64,000 nt of DNA, taken from assembly GCA_963819685.1 (NCBI GenBank), contig CAWFXI010000011.1:310001-374000 (forward strand). The letters are read 5' to 3'. The stretch comes from CAIUGU01 sp963819685. GTDB lineage: Bacteria > Pseudomonadota > Gammaproteobacteria > Steroidobacterales > Steroidobacteraceae. A program made the position numbers and the translations under genes. Each line of letters opens with the position of its first letter. Position 1 is the first letter of the stretch. This document shows, in pieces, positions 27,098 to 36,800 of this stretch. The notes under the pieces are model-generated. The model was not told where the DNA came from, did not search any database, and was given only the letters and a program-made list of their open reading frames with translations.

Positions 27098-27733
27098 CTA
27101 TGCAGGTTCGTTGAGCAGAGTGGCCAGAGCGACCAGCATGGCCGCCGTGGCGCCCCAGATCAGCCGGTCTTCGTACAGAATTTCGGTGGTGGCGATCGTG
27201 AACGTGCCGAACTGGCGTTCGCGCTTTGCATGATTCGCCGGATTCAGGACATGCGCCAGGGGGACCTCGAAGGCATCCTGTACCTCCACCGGATCGAGCT
27301 GCAGCGTGAAGCCCGGTGCGACGAATCCCACGACGGGGACGACCCAGTACCCCGTCACGATCAAATGCGGCGGCAGGTACCCCGCTACTGTCACGAAGTC
27401 GCGAGCCAGGCCGATTTCTTCCTCAGTCTCGCGCAACGCCGCCGCGAGTGCGCCACTGTCGTCGGCTTCGAGTCGACCGCCTGGAAAACTGATCTGACCC
27501 GCATGCCGCTTGAGTGCCGTTGCCCTGTGAGTCAGCAGCAGCGAGAGACCCTCCGGCCGATCGACGATAGGCATCAGCACCGCAGCTGGAGCCAGCGACT
27601 GCGGCAGGAGTCTGAGCAGTTCCGGAAGCTGCTCGTCGGCAACACCGGGAAAGCGCGCCTCTGCGGGACTGGTGGCAGGCACGGTCCCTTGCAGCCGCGT
27701 CTCCAGCAGACGGCGCAGTTCACTGTCGCTCAC
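27098..27733 (-). CDS. nudL: NUDIX hydrolase, CoA pyrophosphatase type (NudL)
   Basis: A 211-residue NUDIX protein with LLLTHRATALKRHAGQISFPGGRLEADDSG (the NudL/YeaB-specific motif before the box) and the Nudix box ALAAALRETEEEIGL. Family members split CoA or acyl-CoA into 3',5'-ADP and phosphopantetheine. It sits between fumC and mazG with tight spacing (one base to the fumC stop). Confidence 0.88.
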   Translation of the reverse strand: MSDSELRRLLETRLQGTVPATSPAEARFPGVADEQLPELLRLLPQSLAPAAVLMPIVDRPEGLSLLLTHRATALKRHAGQISFPGGRLEADDSGALAAALRETEEEIGLARDFVTVAGYLPPHLIVTGYWVVPVVGFVAPGFTLQLDPVEVQDAFEVPLAHVLNPANHAKRERQFGTFTIATTEILYEDRLIWGATAAMLVALATLLNEPA

Positions 27734-27734
27734 C

Positions 27735-29120
27735 TTAATGACCGTCGCCTCGAGTCAGGGCGGCCGGATCGAGCAAGCGATCCAGTTCCTCGCGTGACAG
27801 CTGTGTCATCTCCGCTGCGACATCCCGGACAGGCCTGCCTTCGCTGTAGGCACGCTTCGCGATTGCCGAACCTTGCTCGTAGCCGATCAATCGATTCAAC
27901 GCGGTCACCAGAATCGGATTGCGTTCCAGTACGGCTGCCAGACGCTGCTCGTTAACGGTGAAACCGGCGATGGCCTTCACCGCCAGCAGACTCGCTGCGT
28001 TGCCAAGCAGTTCGATACTCTGCAGCAGGTTGTAGGCGATCACGGGCAGCATCACATTCAGCTGGAAATTGCCGGACTGCCCTGCCACGGCAATCGTCGC
28101 GTCGTTACCGATCACCTGCGCTGCGACCATGGCAACGGCTTCGGGAATCACGGGATTGACCTTGCCGGGCATGATGCTGCTGCCGGGCTGCAAGGCCGGC
28201 AGCGAGATTTCGCCAAGTCCTGCCAGCGGGCCACTGTTCATCCAGCGAAGGTCATTCGCTATTTTCATCAGGCTGACTGCGACAGTCCTGAGCTGTCCCG
28301 AGAGTTCCACCGCCGCATCCTGTGAGGACAGCGACTCGAAATAGTCGGGACTGACGCTGAGTGCGAGGCCCGTCTTCTCGCCAAGGCGCCGAACCGCGAG
28401 GGATGCAAATCCCGCCGGAGCATTCAGGCCTGTGCCCACTGCGGTGCCACCGAGGCCGAGACGGTGCAGTCGGGGTTCACAGGCGAGGAGACGGGCGATG
28501 CCGTTGTCAATCTGCTGGCGCCAGCCGCCGAGTTCCTGCCCCAGCGTCAGCGGCACGGCGTCCATCAGATGCGTCCGTCCGGTCTTGACGCTGTCCCCGG
28601 ACTGCCTGATCCGCTGATCGAGCGTATCGCGCAACAACTTGAGTGCAGGAATGAGGTGCTCGGCAATACCCAATGCCGCTGCCAGATGGATCGCCGTTGG
28701 GATGACGTCATTGGAGCTCTGGCTCATGTTCACATGATCGTTCGGGTGCACCGGCTGTTCCAGCCGACGCGTGGCGAGGGTGGCGATGACCTCATTGGCG
28801 TTCATGTTCGTGCTGGTCCCGGAGCCCGTCTGAAAGACATCGATCGGGAAATGCTCATCGTAACGACCCTGCGCCACGGCAAGTGCTGCTTCACCCATGC
28901 ATGACGCGAGCGTCCGATCGAGCCCGGCGACCTCTGCATTCGCTTCGGCGGCCGCCCATTTGATGAGGCCGAGCGCGCGGATAAAGCCTCGCGGCAGCGT
29001 CAGGCCACTCACCTTGAAATTATCGACCGCGCGCTGTGTCTGGGCTCCCCACAACGCGGCCGCCGGCACTTCGAGTGCACCCATGCTGTCGTGTTCGATA
29101 CGGACATCGGGGCTTGGCAC
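27735..29120 (-). CDS. fumC: Class II fumarate hydratase
   Basis: It interconverts fumarate and malate in the citric acid cycle without an iron-sulfur cluster. The 461-residue protein has ALWGAQTQRAVDNF near the N-terminus, the region TGSGTSTNMNANEV, and the superfamily signature GSSIMPGKVNPVIPEAV. It is divergently oriented from purB, another member of the same fumarase/aspartase superfamily. Confidence 0.95.
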   Translation of the reverse strand: MPSPDVRIEHDSMGALEVPAAALWGAQTQRAVDNFKVSGLTLPRGFIRALGLIKWAAAEANAEVAGLDRTLASCMGEAALAVAQGRYDEHFPIDVFQTGSGTSTNMNANEVIATLATRRLEQPVHPNDHVNMSQSSNDVIPTAIHLAAALGIAEHLIPALKLLRDTLDQRIRQSGDSVKTGRTHLMDAVPLTLGQELGGWRQQIDNGIARLLACEPRLHRLGLGGTAVGTGLNAPAGFASLAVRRLGEKTGLALSVSPDYFESLSSQDAAVELSGQLRTVAVSLMKIANDLRWMNSGPLAGLGEISLPALQPGSSIMPGKVNPVIPEAVAMVAAQVIGNDATIAVAGQSGNFQLNVMLPVIAYNLLQSIELLGNAASLLAVKAIAGFTVNEQRLAAVLERNPILVTALNRLIGYEQGSAIAKRAYSEGRPVRDVAAEMTQLSREELDRLLDPAALTRGDGH

Positions 29121-29212
29121 GGTCGGCTCTCCTTATCCTGCAACAGACACCTGCTGTATGATCTCGCATCCTAGCACCTGACCCCCTGGACTTTGGCGTC
29201 ATCCCCTCCCCA

Positions 29213-30580
29213 ATGAACCTGAGCAGCCTCACCGCCATTTCGCCGATCGATGGACGCTACGCCGGGAAATGCGGAGACCTGAGGACGTTGTTCAGCGAGT
29301 ACGGCCTGATCCGGCAGCGGGTGCGTGTCGAAGCGTTGTGGCTCAAGGCACTTGCGATGGAGTCCGGCATCGTTGAATTGCGCACTCTGCCTGGCGATGC
29401 GCTGGCCGCCCTTGATGTACTTGCAGATACGTTCGGCGAGAGCGATGCCGCGCGCATCAAGGAGATCGAGCGCGAAACCAATCACGACGTGAAGGCGGTA
29501 GAGTATTTCGTGAAGACTCGGCTCGCAGGCATTGCAGCCTGGGAACCGCATCGCGAGTTCGTGCACTTCGCGTGCACTTCGGAAGACATCAACAACTTGA
29601 GCTATGCGCTGATGCTCGATGAAGCACGGCGGCTCGTGCTGTTACCGGAGCTCGACCAGCTGATCGCCGCATTGCGCAGTCTTGCGCATGGCCAGGCCGC
29701 GACGCCCATGATGTCGCGCACGCACGGTCAGCCCGCGACGCCCACCACGCTGGGCAAGGAAGTCGCCAATGTCGTCCACCGACTGGAGCGACAAAGGACG
29801 TTGCTCGCCAGCGTGGCGATAACCGGCAAGATCAATGGTGCAGTCGGCAACTATAACGCGCATGTCGCCGCGTATCCCGATGTAGCGTGGCCGCAGCTCG
29901 CCCGCGGCTTCGTCGAATCCCTCGGGCTGCACTTCAATCCCTATACGACGCAGATCGAGCCCCACGACTGGATGGCCGAATACTGCGACGCCCTCGCCCG
30001 GATCGACACGATCCTGATCGATCTTTGCCGGGATATCTGGGGGTACATTTCCATCGGTTACTTCCGGCAACGCGCCGTCGCAGGCGAAGTGGGTTCTTCC
30101 ACGATGCCGCACAAGATCAATCCCATCGATTTCGAGAATGCCGAAGGCAACCTCGGACTCGCCAATGCGCTGCTGCGGTTCTTCGCCGAGAAACTGCCCG
30201 TCTCGCGTTGGCAACGGGACCTCACCGATTCAACCGTTTTACGTAATATCGGCGTTGCCGTCAGCCATGCCGTGATCGGCTGGCGAGCGATCGACCGGGG
30301 GCTCAAGCGCATCGATGTGGACGCGGCACGCCTCAAGCAGGATCTCGACCTCAATCTCGAGTTGCTCGCCGAGCCAATCCAGACGGTCATGCGCCGCTAT
30401 GGTGTTGAAAACGCGTACGAACAGCTCAAGACACTCACTCGCGGGCAGCGACTCGATGCGGCTACGCTCAAGACGTTCATCGAGCGATTGTCGCTACCGG
30501 AGGATGCCCGGCGGGCTTTGCTCAACCTGAGCCCCGCAACGTACACAGGTCTCGCCGAACAGCTGGCGCGCGAGATCTGA
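29213..30580 (+). CDS. purB: Adenylosuccinate lyase
   Basis: It acts twice in purine synthesis, releasing fumarate from SAICAR and from adenylosuccinate. The 455-residue protein carries HFACTSEDINNLSYALML, MSRTHGQPATPTTLGKE (catalytic His) and the signature GSSTMPHKINPIDFENAEGN. This long form with LTAISPIDGRYAGK at the start is the gammaproteobacterial type. A TATGAT sequence at 29157-29162 in the divergent fumC-purB gap may be its -10 box, but no -35 is clear. Confidence 0.96.
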   Translation: MNLSSLTAISPIDGRYAGKCGDLRTLFSEYGLIRQRVRVEALWLKALAMESGIVELRTLPGDALAALDVLADTFGESDAARIKEIERETNHDVKAVEYFVKTRLAGIAAWEPHREFVHFACTSEDINNLSYALMLDEARRLVLLPELDQLIAALRSLAHGQAATPMMSRTHGQPATPTTLGKEVANVVHRLERQRTLLASVAITGKINGAVGNYNAHVAAYPDVAWPQLARGFVESLGLHFNPYTTQIEPHDWMAEYCDALARIDTILIDLCRDIWGYISIGYFRQRAVAGEVGSSTMPHKINPIDFENAEGNLGLANALLRFFAEKLPVSRWQRDLTDSTVLRNIGVAVSHAVIGWRAIDRGLKRIDVDAARLKQDLDLNLELLAEPIQTVMRRYGVENAYEQLKTLTRGQRLDAATLKTFIERLSLPEDARRALLNLSPATYTGLAEQLAREI

Positions 30581-30681
30581 CCCGCCAGGGTGCGCCCCGC
30601 CCGCCCCGGAACGTGACGGAGTCGGCAAGGTCCTTGAAGCCTCTTGGTTAAGATCGATCGCCTGCAACCGAAGGCGATGCG

Positions 30682-31185
30682 ATGCACGCGGCTTACCCCC
30701 TCTCTGCTCCCGGTGGTCCTTTGAGTACGCTGGCGGACGTGCGCTTGCATGTGACTGCCGCGACCTCCGGAGCCCGACGAACGCTCGCGATCTACACGCA
30801 GGATCTCGAGCCGCTCCTCTACGATCACGAGCCCTTTCTCGAAGCCATCAAGCGCCTCGTGCTGGCCCGCAGTCACGCCCGGGTTCGAGTGCTGATTGCA
30901 GATCCGATGCGCGCGATCCGGGACGGCAACCGGTTTGTCGCGATGGCCCGGCGACTGACCAGCTATATCGATTTGCGAAATGTTCCGAAGGATCTGCGTA
31001 ACAACCCGGCAGCCTTCCTGGTTGCGGACAACAACGCCTCCGTGTATCGCCCGAATGCAGCCAGCTGGGAAGGCACCGCCGCCATGGACGATCTGGCGTC
31101 GGCCGCGCGACATCTCGCCTATTTCGACGCCATCTGGAAAGCCGCGGACTCGGACCTGCAATTCCACGCCAATCTCCGGGGCTGA
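30682..31185 (+). CDS. Hypothetical protein downstream of purB
   Basis: A soluble 167-residue protein with no signal peptide and no catalytic motif I can name with confidence. Visible features are TSGARRTLAIYTQDLEPLLYDHEPFLEAIKRLVLARSHARVRVLIADP, then a stretch RLTSYIDLRNVPKD and a final FDAIWKAADSDLQF. The first part has the look of a PLD/phosphatase-like Rossmann region, resembling the uncharacterised family that often lies beside purB or nudix genes in gammaproteobacteria. GAAGG at 8 bases upstream supports ATG 30682. Confidence 0.65.
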   Translation: MHAAYPLSAPGGPLSTLADVRLHVTAATSGARRTLAIYTQDLEPLLYDHEPFLEAIKRLVLARSHARVRVLIADPMRAIRDGNRFVAMARRLTSYIDLRNVPKDLRNNPAAFLVADNNASVYRPNAASWEGTAAMDDLASAARHLAYFDAIWKAADSDLQFHANLRG

Positions 31186-31230
31186 GCGAATGACACCTCC
31201 CTTGGGACCCGGGCTCGCCGGTCAACCCGC

Positions 31231-31236
31231 TATACT
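31231..31236 (+). promoter_or_regulatory. Possible -10 element close to the nudJ start codon
   Basis: TATACT ends only 7 bases before the nudJ ATG at 31244, the distance expected if transcription begins at or next to the start codon. No Shine-Dalgarno sequence separates them. There is no good -35, so confidence is low. Confidence 0.3.
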
Positions 31237-31243
31237 CTCGCCC

Positions 31244-31750
31244 ATGATCTGGAAGCCCGATGTGACCGTTGCGGCCGTTGTGGAACGCGAGGGACGCTTT
31301 CTGATGGTGGAGGAGCGTGTCGGCGCACGCCTCGTCTTCAATCAACCGGCCGGGCATCTCGAAAACGGCGAGAGCCTGATCCAGGCCGTCATGCGCGAAA
31401 CCATCGAGGAAACAGGCTGGCATTTCGTGCCTGAAGCGATCGTCGGCGTGTATTTGTGGAACCAGAGCGCCGGCTCGGCCGAGAGTCCTGGCCGCAGCTT
31501 CCTGCGGGTGGCTTTCCGGGGCGACGTTGCGCATCACGACAGCGCTCGTCCGCTCGACGACGGAATCGAGCGAGCCGTATGGCTGACGCGGCAGCAACTT
31601 GCTGCCCAGGCCACGCGTTTGCGTAGTCCGCTGGTCATGCGTTGTATCGACGACTACATCGCGGGACGCCGCTACCCGCTTGACCTACTGGCCCACCTGG
31701 CCGGACACCCGACCGTGACCGACTCTGCCGTGAGTAGCCAGACGGGTTAA
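31244..31750 (+). CDS. nudJ: NUDIX hydrolase, NudJ-like
   Basis: A 168-residue NUDIX phosphatase. KPDVTVAAVVEREGRFLMVEERVG opens the domain and PAGHLENGESLIQAVMRETIEETGW is the complete Nudix box with GHLE replacing the usual GG. In Escherichia coli NudJ makes HMP from HMP-PP and acts on nucleotides; the gene also precedes mnmA there, which supports the name. The first codon lies in a region with no ribosome binding site. Confidence 0.88.
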   Translation: MIWKPDVTVAAVVEREGRFLMVEERVGARLVFNQPAGHLENGESLIQAVMRETIEETGWHFVPEAIVGVYLWNQSAGSAESPGRSFLRVAFRGDVAHHDSARPLDDGIERAVWLTRQQLAAQATRLRSPLVMRCIDDYIAGRRYPLDLLAHLAGHPTVTDSAVSSQTG

Positions 31751-31784
31751 CCCCGCGTTCCAAACCGCCTCCCTTCGGTCGGCC

Positions 31785-31790
31785 TATAAT
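31785..31790 (+). promoter_or_regulatory. -10 element TATAAT just upstream of mnmA
   Basis: A perfect TATAAT ends 8 bases before the mnmA ATG. This predicts a transcript starting within a few bases of the initiation codon. The -35 region is not recognisable. Confidence 0.4.
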
Positions 31791-31798
31791 GCGGCCGC

Positions 31799-32950
31799 AT
31801 GTCTGCCCAGCCCCCCCCCTCAGGCGCCCCAGGACTCGTCATTGTCAGCATGTCGGGCGGCGTGGACTCGTCCGTAGCGGCCGCCAGCCTTGTCGAACAG
31901 GGCTACACCGTCGAAGGGCTCTTCATGAGCAACTGGGAGGAGGACGAAAGCGGCTACTGCACAAGCGCCGCGGACTACCAGGATGCTCTCAAGGTCTGTC
32001 GGCAGCTCGGCATTCCCTTGCACAAGGCCAGTTTCGCGGTCGAATACCGGCAGCGGGTGTTTCAGCACTTTCTCGATGAATACGCCCGCGGGCGGACACC
32101 GAATCCCGACGTGCTCTGCAACCGGGAAATCAAGTTCGGGGCCTGCTTTGAACATGCACTGCGGCTGGGCGCCGATGTAGTTGCGACCGGCCACTATGCG
32201 CAAGTCACAACCGATTCAGGCGCGGTCCGGTTACTGAAGAGCGTCGATTTGCCTAAGGACCAGAGTTATTTCCTGCATGCCGTCAAGGCCGAAGCCCTCG
32301 CCAGGACGCTGTTCCCCGTCGGCGGCCTGCACAAGGACGAAGTCAGGAGGATTGCCCAGTCACTGGCCTTGCCTGTCCATGACAAGAAGGACAGCACGGG
32401 CATCTGCTTTATCGGCGAACGTCCCTTCGCAGAATTTCTGGCCGGCTACTTGCCTGGCCAGCCCGGTGCGATCGAAAGCGCGGACGGCAGGCACCTCGGC
32501 AGTCATCAGGGACTCATGTTTTATACGCTCGGCCAGCGACAGGGCCTCATGATCGGTGGTCAGAGCGGCTCTGCGTCCGAACCCTGGTATGTGACGGCCA
32601 AGGATCTCAAGCGCAACGTGCTCATCGTGGCCCAGGGGCGCGATCACCCGGCACTGCTCAGTCAATCCCTGTACGCCACGAACCTGAGCTGGATAGGGGG
32701 AGTTCCGCCCTCGACCAGGTTCCGGTGCATGGCCAAGACGCGCTACCGGCAACCCGACCAGTCCTGTGCAGTCGAAATGACCGGGGAAGATACTTGCACC
32801 GTCGTCTTCGACCTGCCGCAGCGCTCAGTGACACCCGGACAGTACGTAGTGCTCTATTCAGGTGATACATGTCTGGGCGGCGGCGTCATCGACAGCACCC
32901 AAACGGCGCACGCCGTTTTTCCTTATCCGGGCGCGCTGTTGACGGTATAA
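31799..32950 (+). CDS. mnmA: tRNA 2-thiouridine(34) synthase MnmA
   Basis: MnmA transfers sulfur to U34 of tRNA Lys, Glu and Gln. The 383-residue protein has the PP-loop SMSGGVDSSVAA, the first catalytic Cys in NPDVLCNREIKFG and the second in DSTGICFIGERPF. The C-terminal beta-barrel domain is present (MTGEDTCTVVFDLPQRSVTPGQ). Length is slightly above the usual 360-370 due to an N-terminal Pro-rich leader. The ATG follows TATAAT closely with no Shine-Dalgarno site. Confidence 0.96.
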   Translation: MSAQPPPSGAPGLVIVSMSGGVDSSVAAASLVEQGYTVEGLFMSNWEEDESGYCTSAADYQDALKVCRQLGIPLHKASFAVEYRQRVFQHFLDEYARGRTPNPDVLCNREIKFGACFEHALRLGADVVATGHYAQVTTDSGAVRLLKSVDLPKDQSYFLHAVKAEALARTLFPVGGLHKDEVRRIAQSLALPVHDKKDSTGICFIGERPFAEFLAGYLPGQPGAIESADGRHLGSHQGLMFYTLGQRQGLMIGGQSGSASEPWYVTAKDLKRNVLIVAQGRDHPALLSQSLYATNLSWIGGVPPSTRFRCMAKTRYRQPDQSCAVEMTGEDTCTVVFDLPQRSVTPGQYVVLYSGDTCLGGGVIDSTQTAHAVFPYPGALLTV

Positions 32951-32951
32951 T
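32923..32951 (+). promoter_or_regulatory. Sigma-70-like promoter of acnA
   Basis: TTATCC at 32923-32928 and a perfect TATAAT at 32946-32951 are separated by 17 bases, inside the end of mnmA. The predicted transcript has a leader of about 30 bases with the strong ribosome binding site TTGGAGGA before the acnA ATG. This suggests acnA has its own promoter. Confidence 0.5.
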
Positions 32952-32987
32952 TCCGCCGCTTTTTTTGCATCTACAGTTGGAGGACGC

Positions 32988-35681
32988 ATGAAGGATACGT
33001 TCAAGGCGCGCACGACTCTCAAGAGCGGCGGCAGGAATTTCGAAGTTTTCAGCCTCGCCGCGCTCAAGGATTACGATCTCGGCCGCCTGCCGTATTCCCT
33101 CAAGATCCTGCTCGAGAACCTGTTGCGCTTCGAAGACGGCGTGAACGTCACTCGCGCGGACGTCGAGGCGCTGCTCAAGTGGGACGCGAAGGCCGCTCCC
33201 TCACACGAGATTTCCTTCACGCCCAGCCGCGTGATCATGCAGGACTTCACCGGCGTGCCGGTCGTGGTCGATCTCGCCGCGATGCGCGAAGCCATGCTGA
33301 AGCTCGGCGGCAATGCAGATGAAATCAATCCGCTGTCTCCGGCCGAACTGGTCATCGATCACTCTGTACAGGTGGACAATTACGGCGCTGCCGACTCCCT
33401 GGCGAAAAATACGGAAATCGAGTTCAGCCGCAACATGGAACGCTATGCGTTCCTGCGCTGGGGGCAGACTGCGTTCCACAATTTCAAAGTGGTGCCGCCG
33501 AATACCGGCATCGTGCACCAGGTGAACATCGAGCACCTCGCGCGCGTCGTGTTCGATGCCGAGAAAGACGGCGTGCATCACGCCTATCCCGACACGGTTG
33601 TCGGCACCGACTCTCATACCACCATGGTCAACGGCCTTGGCGTGCTCGGCTGGGGCGTGGGCGGCATCGAAGCGGAAGCCGCCATGCTCGGCCAGCCGGT
33701 CACGATGCTGATTCCACACGTCATCGGCTTCAAGCTGACGGGCACCCTGCAGCCGGGCACCACTGCCACCGACCTCGTGCTGACAGTGACCGAGATGCTG
33801 CGCAAGAAGGGCGTCGTCGACAAGTTCGTCGAATTCTACGGCGACGGCCTCGCGAATCTGCCGCTGGCGGATCGCGCCACGATCGCCAATATGGCGCCCG
33901 AGTTCGGCAGCACCTGCGGTATTTTCCCGATCGACGGTGAAACGCTGAAGTACCTCGAGCTCACCGGCCGCGACCCGGCGCAGATCAAGCTGGTCGAGGA
34001 CTACGCGAAGCACCAGGGCTTATGGCGCGAAAACGGCCAGCGTCAGGCCGACTACACGGACGTGCTGGAACTCGACATGGGCACCGTCGAATCGTCACTG
34101 GCCGGTCCCAAGCGCCCCCAGGACCGCGTCCCGCTGCGCGTCGCCAAGCAGGTCTATCGCGACGCCATGAAGAAATCCGCGGAAGAGCGCAGCAAGAAGA
34201 ATCCCACAGCGACCGGTGCTGGCATCGCGAAGCTCGATGGCCGCGATGTCGAGGTCAAGGACGGCGCGGTACTCATTGCGGCCATCACCAGCTGCACGAA
34301 TACGTCGAATCCCACCGTGCTGATCGCTGCCGGCCTGCTGGCTCGCAACGCACGCCGCCGCGGCCTTGTCTCAAAGCCCTGGGTCAAGACCAGCCTGGCA
34401 CCGGGCTCACGCGTCGTCACCGACTATCTGGCGAAAGCCGGGTTGATCGACGATCTCGATGCACTGGGCTTCTATACGGTCGGCTTCGGCTGCACGACGT
34501 GCATCGGCAACTCGGGACCGCTGAAGCCCGAGATATCGGAAGCAGTCAGGGCAGGCGACGTGGTCGGCTGCTCCGTGCTGTCAGGCAACCGTAATTTCGA
34601 AGGCCGTGTCCATCCGGAAGTGAAGATGAACTTCCTCGCCTCGCCTCCGCTGGTGGTGGCGTACGCGCTCGCGGGCACACTTGACCTCGACCTCGTCACG
34701 GAACCCCTTGGCACCGGCAGCGATGGCAAGCCGGTGTATCTCAGTGACATCTGGCCGAGCCCCGCGGAGCTGCAGGCAGCGGTGGTCTCGTCCGTCACGT
34801 CGGCGATGTTCAAGAAGAGCTACGCCAGCGTGTACTCGGGCGATGCCAACTGGAACTCGGTCAAGATCCCGACCGGAAAAATTTACACCTGGGACAAGGA
34901 CTCAACGTATGTGAAAAATCCGCCCTATTTCGTCGGCATGACCATGCAGCCGAATGCGGTGGCGGATATTCGCGGCGCTCGCGCCCTCGCCCTGCTCGGC
35001 GATTCGGTGACCACCGATCACATCTCGCCGGCGGGCGATATCTCCAAAGCGGGCCCCGCTGCCAAATACCTCGTGTCGCTCGGCGTGAAGCCGGCAGACT
35101 TCAATTCCTACGGCGCCCGTCGTGGCAACCACGAAGTCATGATGCGCGGCACGTTCGCCAACATCCGGCTGCGTAACCTGTTGGTGCCCGGCACCGAAGG
35201 CGGCATCTCGGTGCATATCCCGAGCGGCGAACAGGCCAGCATCTACGACACGTCGATGCGCTACCAGCAGGAAGGCACCCCTCTGATCGTCATCGCCGGC
35301 AAGGAGTATGGCACCGGATCGTCTCGCGACTGGGCAGCGAAGGGCACGATGCTGCTTGGCGTCAAGGCGGTCATTGCCGAAAGCTTCGAACGCATCCACC
35401 GTTCCAACCTGATCGGCATGGGCGTGCTCCCGTTGCAGTTCAAGGACGGCCAGAATGCACAGTCGATCGGCCTCTCGGGTCAGGAAACGTTCGAGATCAT
35501 CGGCCTGAACGGCGGCGCCGCCAAGATGGTCACCGTGGTGGCCAAACCCTCAACCGGCCCTGAGATCCGCTTCGAAGCCCGGGTGCGCATCGATACGCCA
35601 AAGGAACGGGACTACTTCCGCCACGGCGGCATCCTGCACTATGTGCTCAGGCAGCTGGCAGCGGGCAGCAAGGCGGCCTGA
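32988..35681 (+). CDS. acnA: Aconitate hydratase A
   Basis: It isomerises citrate to isocitrate with a 4Fe-4S cluster. The 897-residue protein is the IRP1/AcnA type. The first cluster ligand is in TSCTNTSNP and the next two in GCTTCIGNSGPL. DSHTTMVNGLGVLGWGVGGIEAE is the N-terminal substrate loop, and GDSVTTDHISPAG with GTGSSRDWAAKG mark the swivelling C-terminal domain. It has its own promoter and an excellent ribosome binding site. Confidence 0.97.
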   Translation: MKDTFKARTTLKSGGRNFEVFSLAALKDYDLGRLPYSLKILLENLLRFEDGVNVTRADVEALLKWDAKAAPSHEISFTPSRVIMQDFTGVPVVVDLAAMREAMLKLGGNADEINPLSPAELVIDHSVQVDNYGAADSLAKNTEIEFSRNMERYAFLRWGQTAFHNFKVVPPNTGIVHQVNIEHLARVVFDAEKDGVHHAYPDTVVGTDSHTTMVNGLGVLGWGVGGIEAEAAMLGQPVTMLIPHVIGFKLTGTLQPGTTATDLVLTVTEMLRKKGVVDKFVEFYGDGLANLPLADRATIANMAPEFGSTCGIFPIDGETLKYLELTGRDPAQIKLVEDYAKHQGLWRENGQRQADYTDVLELDMGTVESSLAGPKRPQDRVPLRVAKQVYRDAMKKSAEERSKKNPTATGAGIAKLDGRDVEVKDGAVLIAAITSCTNTSNPTVLIAAGLLARNARRRGLVSKPWVKTSLAPGSRVVTDYLAKAGLIDDLDALGFYTVGFGCTTCIGNSGPLKPEISEAVRAGDVVGCSVLSGNRNFEGRVHPEVKMNFLASPPLVVAYALAGTLDLDLVTEPLGTGSDGKPVYLSDIWPSPAELQAAVVSSVTSAMFKKSYASVYSGDANWNSVKIPTGKIYTWDKDSTYVKNPPYFVGMTMQPNAVADIRGARALALLGDSVTTDHISPAGDISKAGPAAKYLVSLGVKPADFNSYGARRGNHEVMMRGTFANIRLRNLLVPGTEGGISVHIPSGEQASIYDTSMRYQQEGTPLIVIAGKEYGTGSSRDWAAKGTMLLGVKAVIAESFERIHRSNLIGMGVLPLQFKDGQNAQSIGLSGQETFEIIGLNGGAAKMVTVVAKPSTGPEIRFEARVRIDTPKERDYFRHGGILHYVLRQLAAGSKAA

Positions 35682-35816
35682 AACAAAAGGAGCCCCCGCA
35701 GCGAACTATGGGGGACGGTTGCTATCAAAACGATTGCGGGCACGGCCGGCCTTCGGGTCGGCTATGCTCGCAGTCCAGTTGTTGTGTTCCATCCCTGTAT
35801 CGATCGTGAGGATGCC

Positions 35817-36782
35817 ATGCTTATCAAACGTCCCGACACCCTGGGCGGCATCAAGCCTTCGGATATCACCTCGCAGTCGGTGTACGAGAACCGGCGTCAG
35901 TTCCTGAAAGCCGCCGTCGCTGCGGGACTGATCGGTGCGACGGGCCGCTCGCTGGCAGCCGACTCGGGCCCGGTGCAGACAGAACTCAAGTACACGAAGA
36001 ACAAGGCCTATGGCGCGGATCTGAAACAGAACCGCTATGAAGAGATCACCACTTACAACAACTACTACGAGTTCGGCACGGACAAGTCCGATCCGGCGCA
36101 GAACTCGGGTAAATTCAAGCCGCAACCCTGGACCGTCAAGGTCTCGGGCGAGGCGGAAGTGACAGGCAACTTCAGTTTCGAAGACATCGTCAAGCCGCAT
36201 CCGTTCGAAGAGCGCATCTACCGGATGCGCTGCGTCGAAGCCTGGTCAATGGTCATTCCCTGGGTCGGATTTCCGCTCGGCGACCTGATCAAGCGCTTCA
36301 AGCCGACCTCCAAAGCCAAGTACGTCGCGTTCACGACTGTCAACCGTCCGAGCGAGATGCCCGGCCTGCGCTATCCGGTGCTGGAGTGGCCTTACGTCGA
36401 AGGGCTGCGGATGGATGAAGCCATGCATCCGCTGGCGATCCTCGCCGTCGGCCTCTATGGCAAGACGCTGCCCAACCAGAACGGCGCTCCGTTGCGCCTC
36501 GTCACGCCGTGGAAGTATGGCTTCAAGGGCATCAAGTCGATCGTCGAGATCCGCTTTACCGAAAGCCAGCCGCCGACGTCCTGGAATATTTCGCAGTCCC
36601 GCGAGTACGGGTTCTATTCCAACGTCAATCCGGAAGTGGATCATCCGCGCTGGAGCCAGGCCCGCGAACAGGTGATCGGCAATGGCCTCTTTGCGGCGCG
36701 GCAGCCGACCCTCAAGTTCAATGGCTATGCCGACCAGGTCGCGAGCCTCTACGCCGGCATGGACCTGCGCAAGAACTACTGA
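35817..36782 (+). CDS. msrP: Periplasmic protein-methionine-sulfoxide reductase catalytic subunit MsrP
   Basis: MsrP (YedY) repairs oxidised methionine in periplasmic proteins with a molybdopterin cofactor. The 321-residue protein carries a twin-arginine signal, NRRQFLKAAVAAGLIG, and the Mo-ligating Cys139 in YRMRCVEAWSMVIPW. The oxidoreductase fold continues through TVNRPSEMPG and LRLVTPWKYGFKGIKSI. I chose ATG 35817, preceded by GTGAGGA; an upstream in-frame ATG (35784) is less likely. It is followed by its partner msrQ after 18 bases. Confidence 0.95.
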   Translation: MLIKRPDTLGGIKPSDITSQSVYENRRQFLKAAVAAGLIGATGRSLAADSGPVQTELKYTKNKAYGADLKQNRYEEITTYNNYYEFGTDKSDPAQNSGKFKPQPWTVKVSGEAEVTGNFSFEDIVKPHPFEERIYRMRCVEAWSMVIPWVGFPLGDLIKRFKPTSKAKYVAFTTVNRPSEMPGLRYPVLEWPYVEGLRMDEAMHPLAILAVGLYGKTLPNQNGAPLRLVTPWKYGFKGIKSIVEIRFTESQPPTSWNISQSREYGFYSNVNPEVDHPRWSQAREQVIGNGLFAARQPTLKFNGYADQVASLYAGMDLRKNY

Positions 36783-36800
36783 CTTCATGTCAGCAGTCCT

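Noticed and set aside
35690..35745. Rho-independent terminator after acnA
   Set aside because: CCCCC and GGGGG can pair across a 12-base loop, but there is no T run after it and the stem is short.
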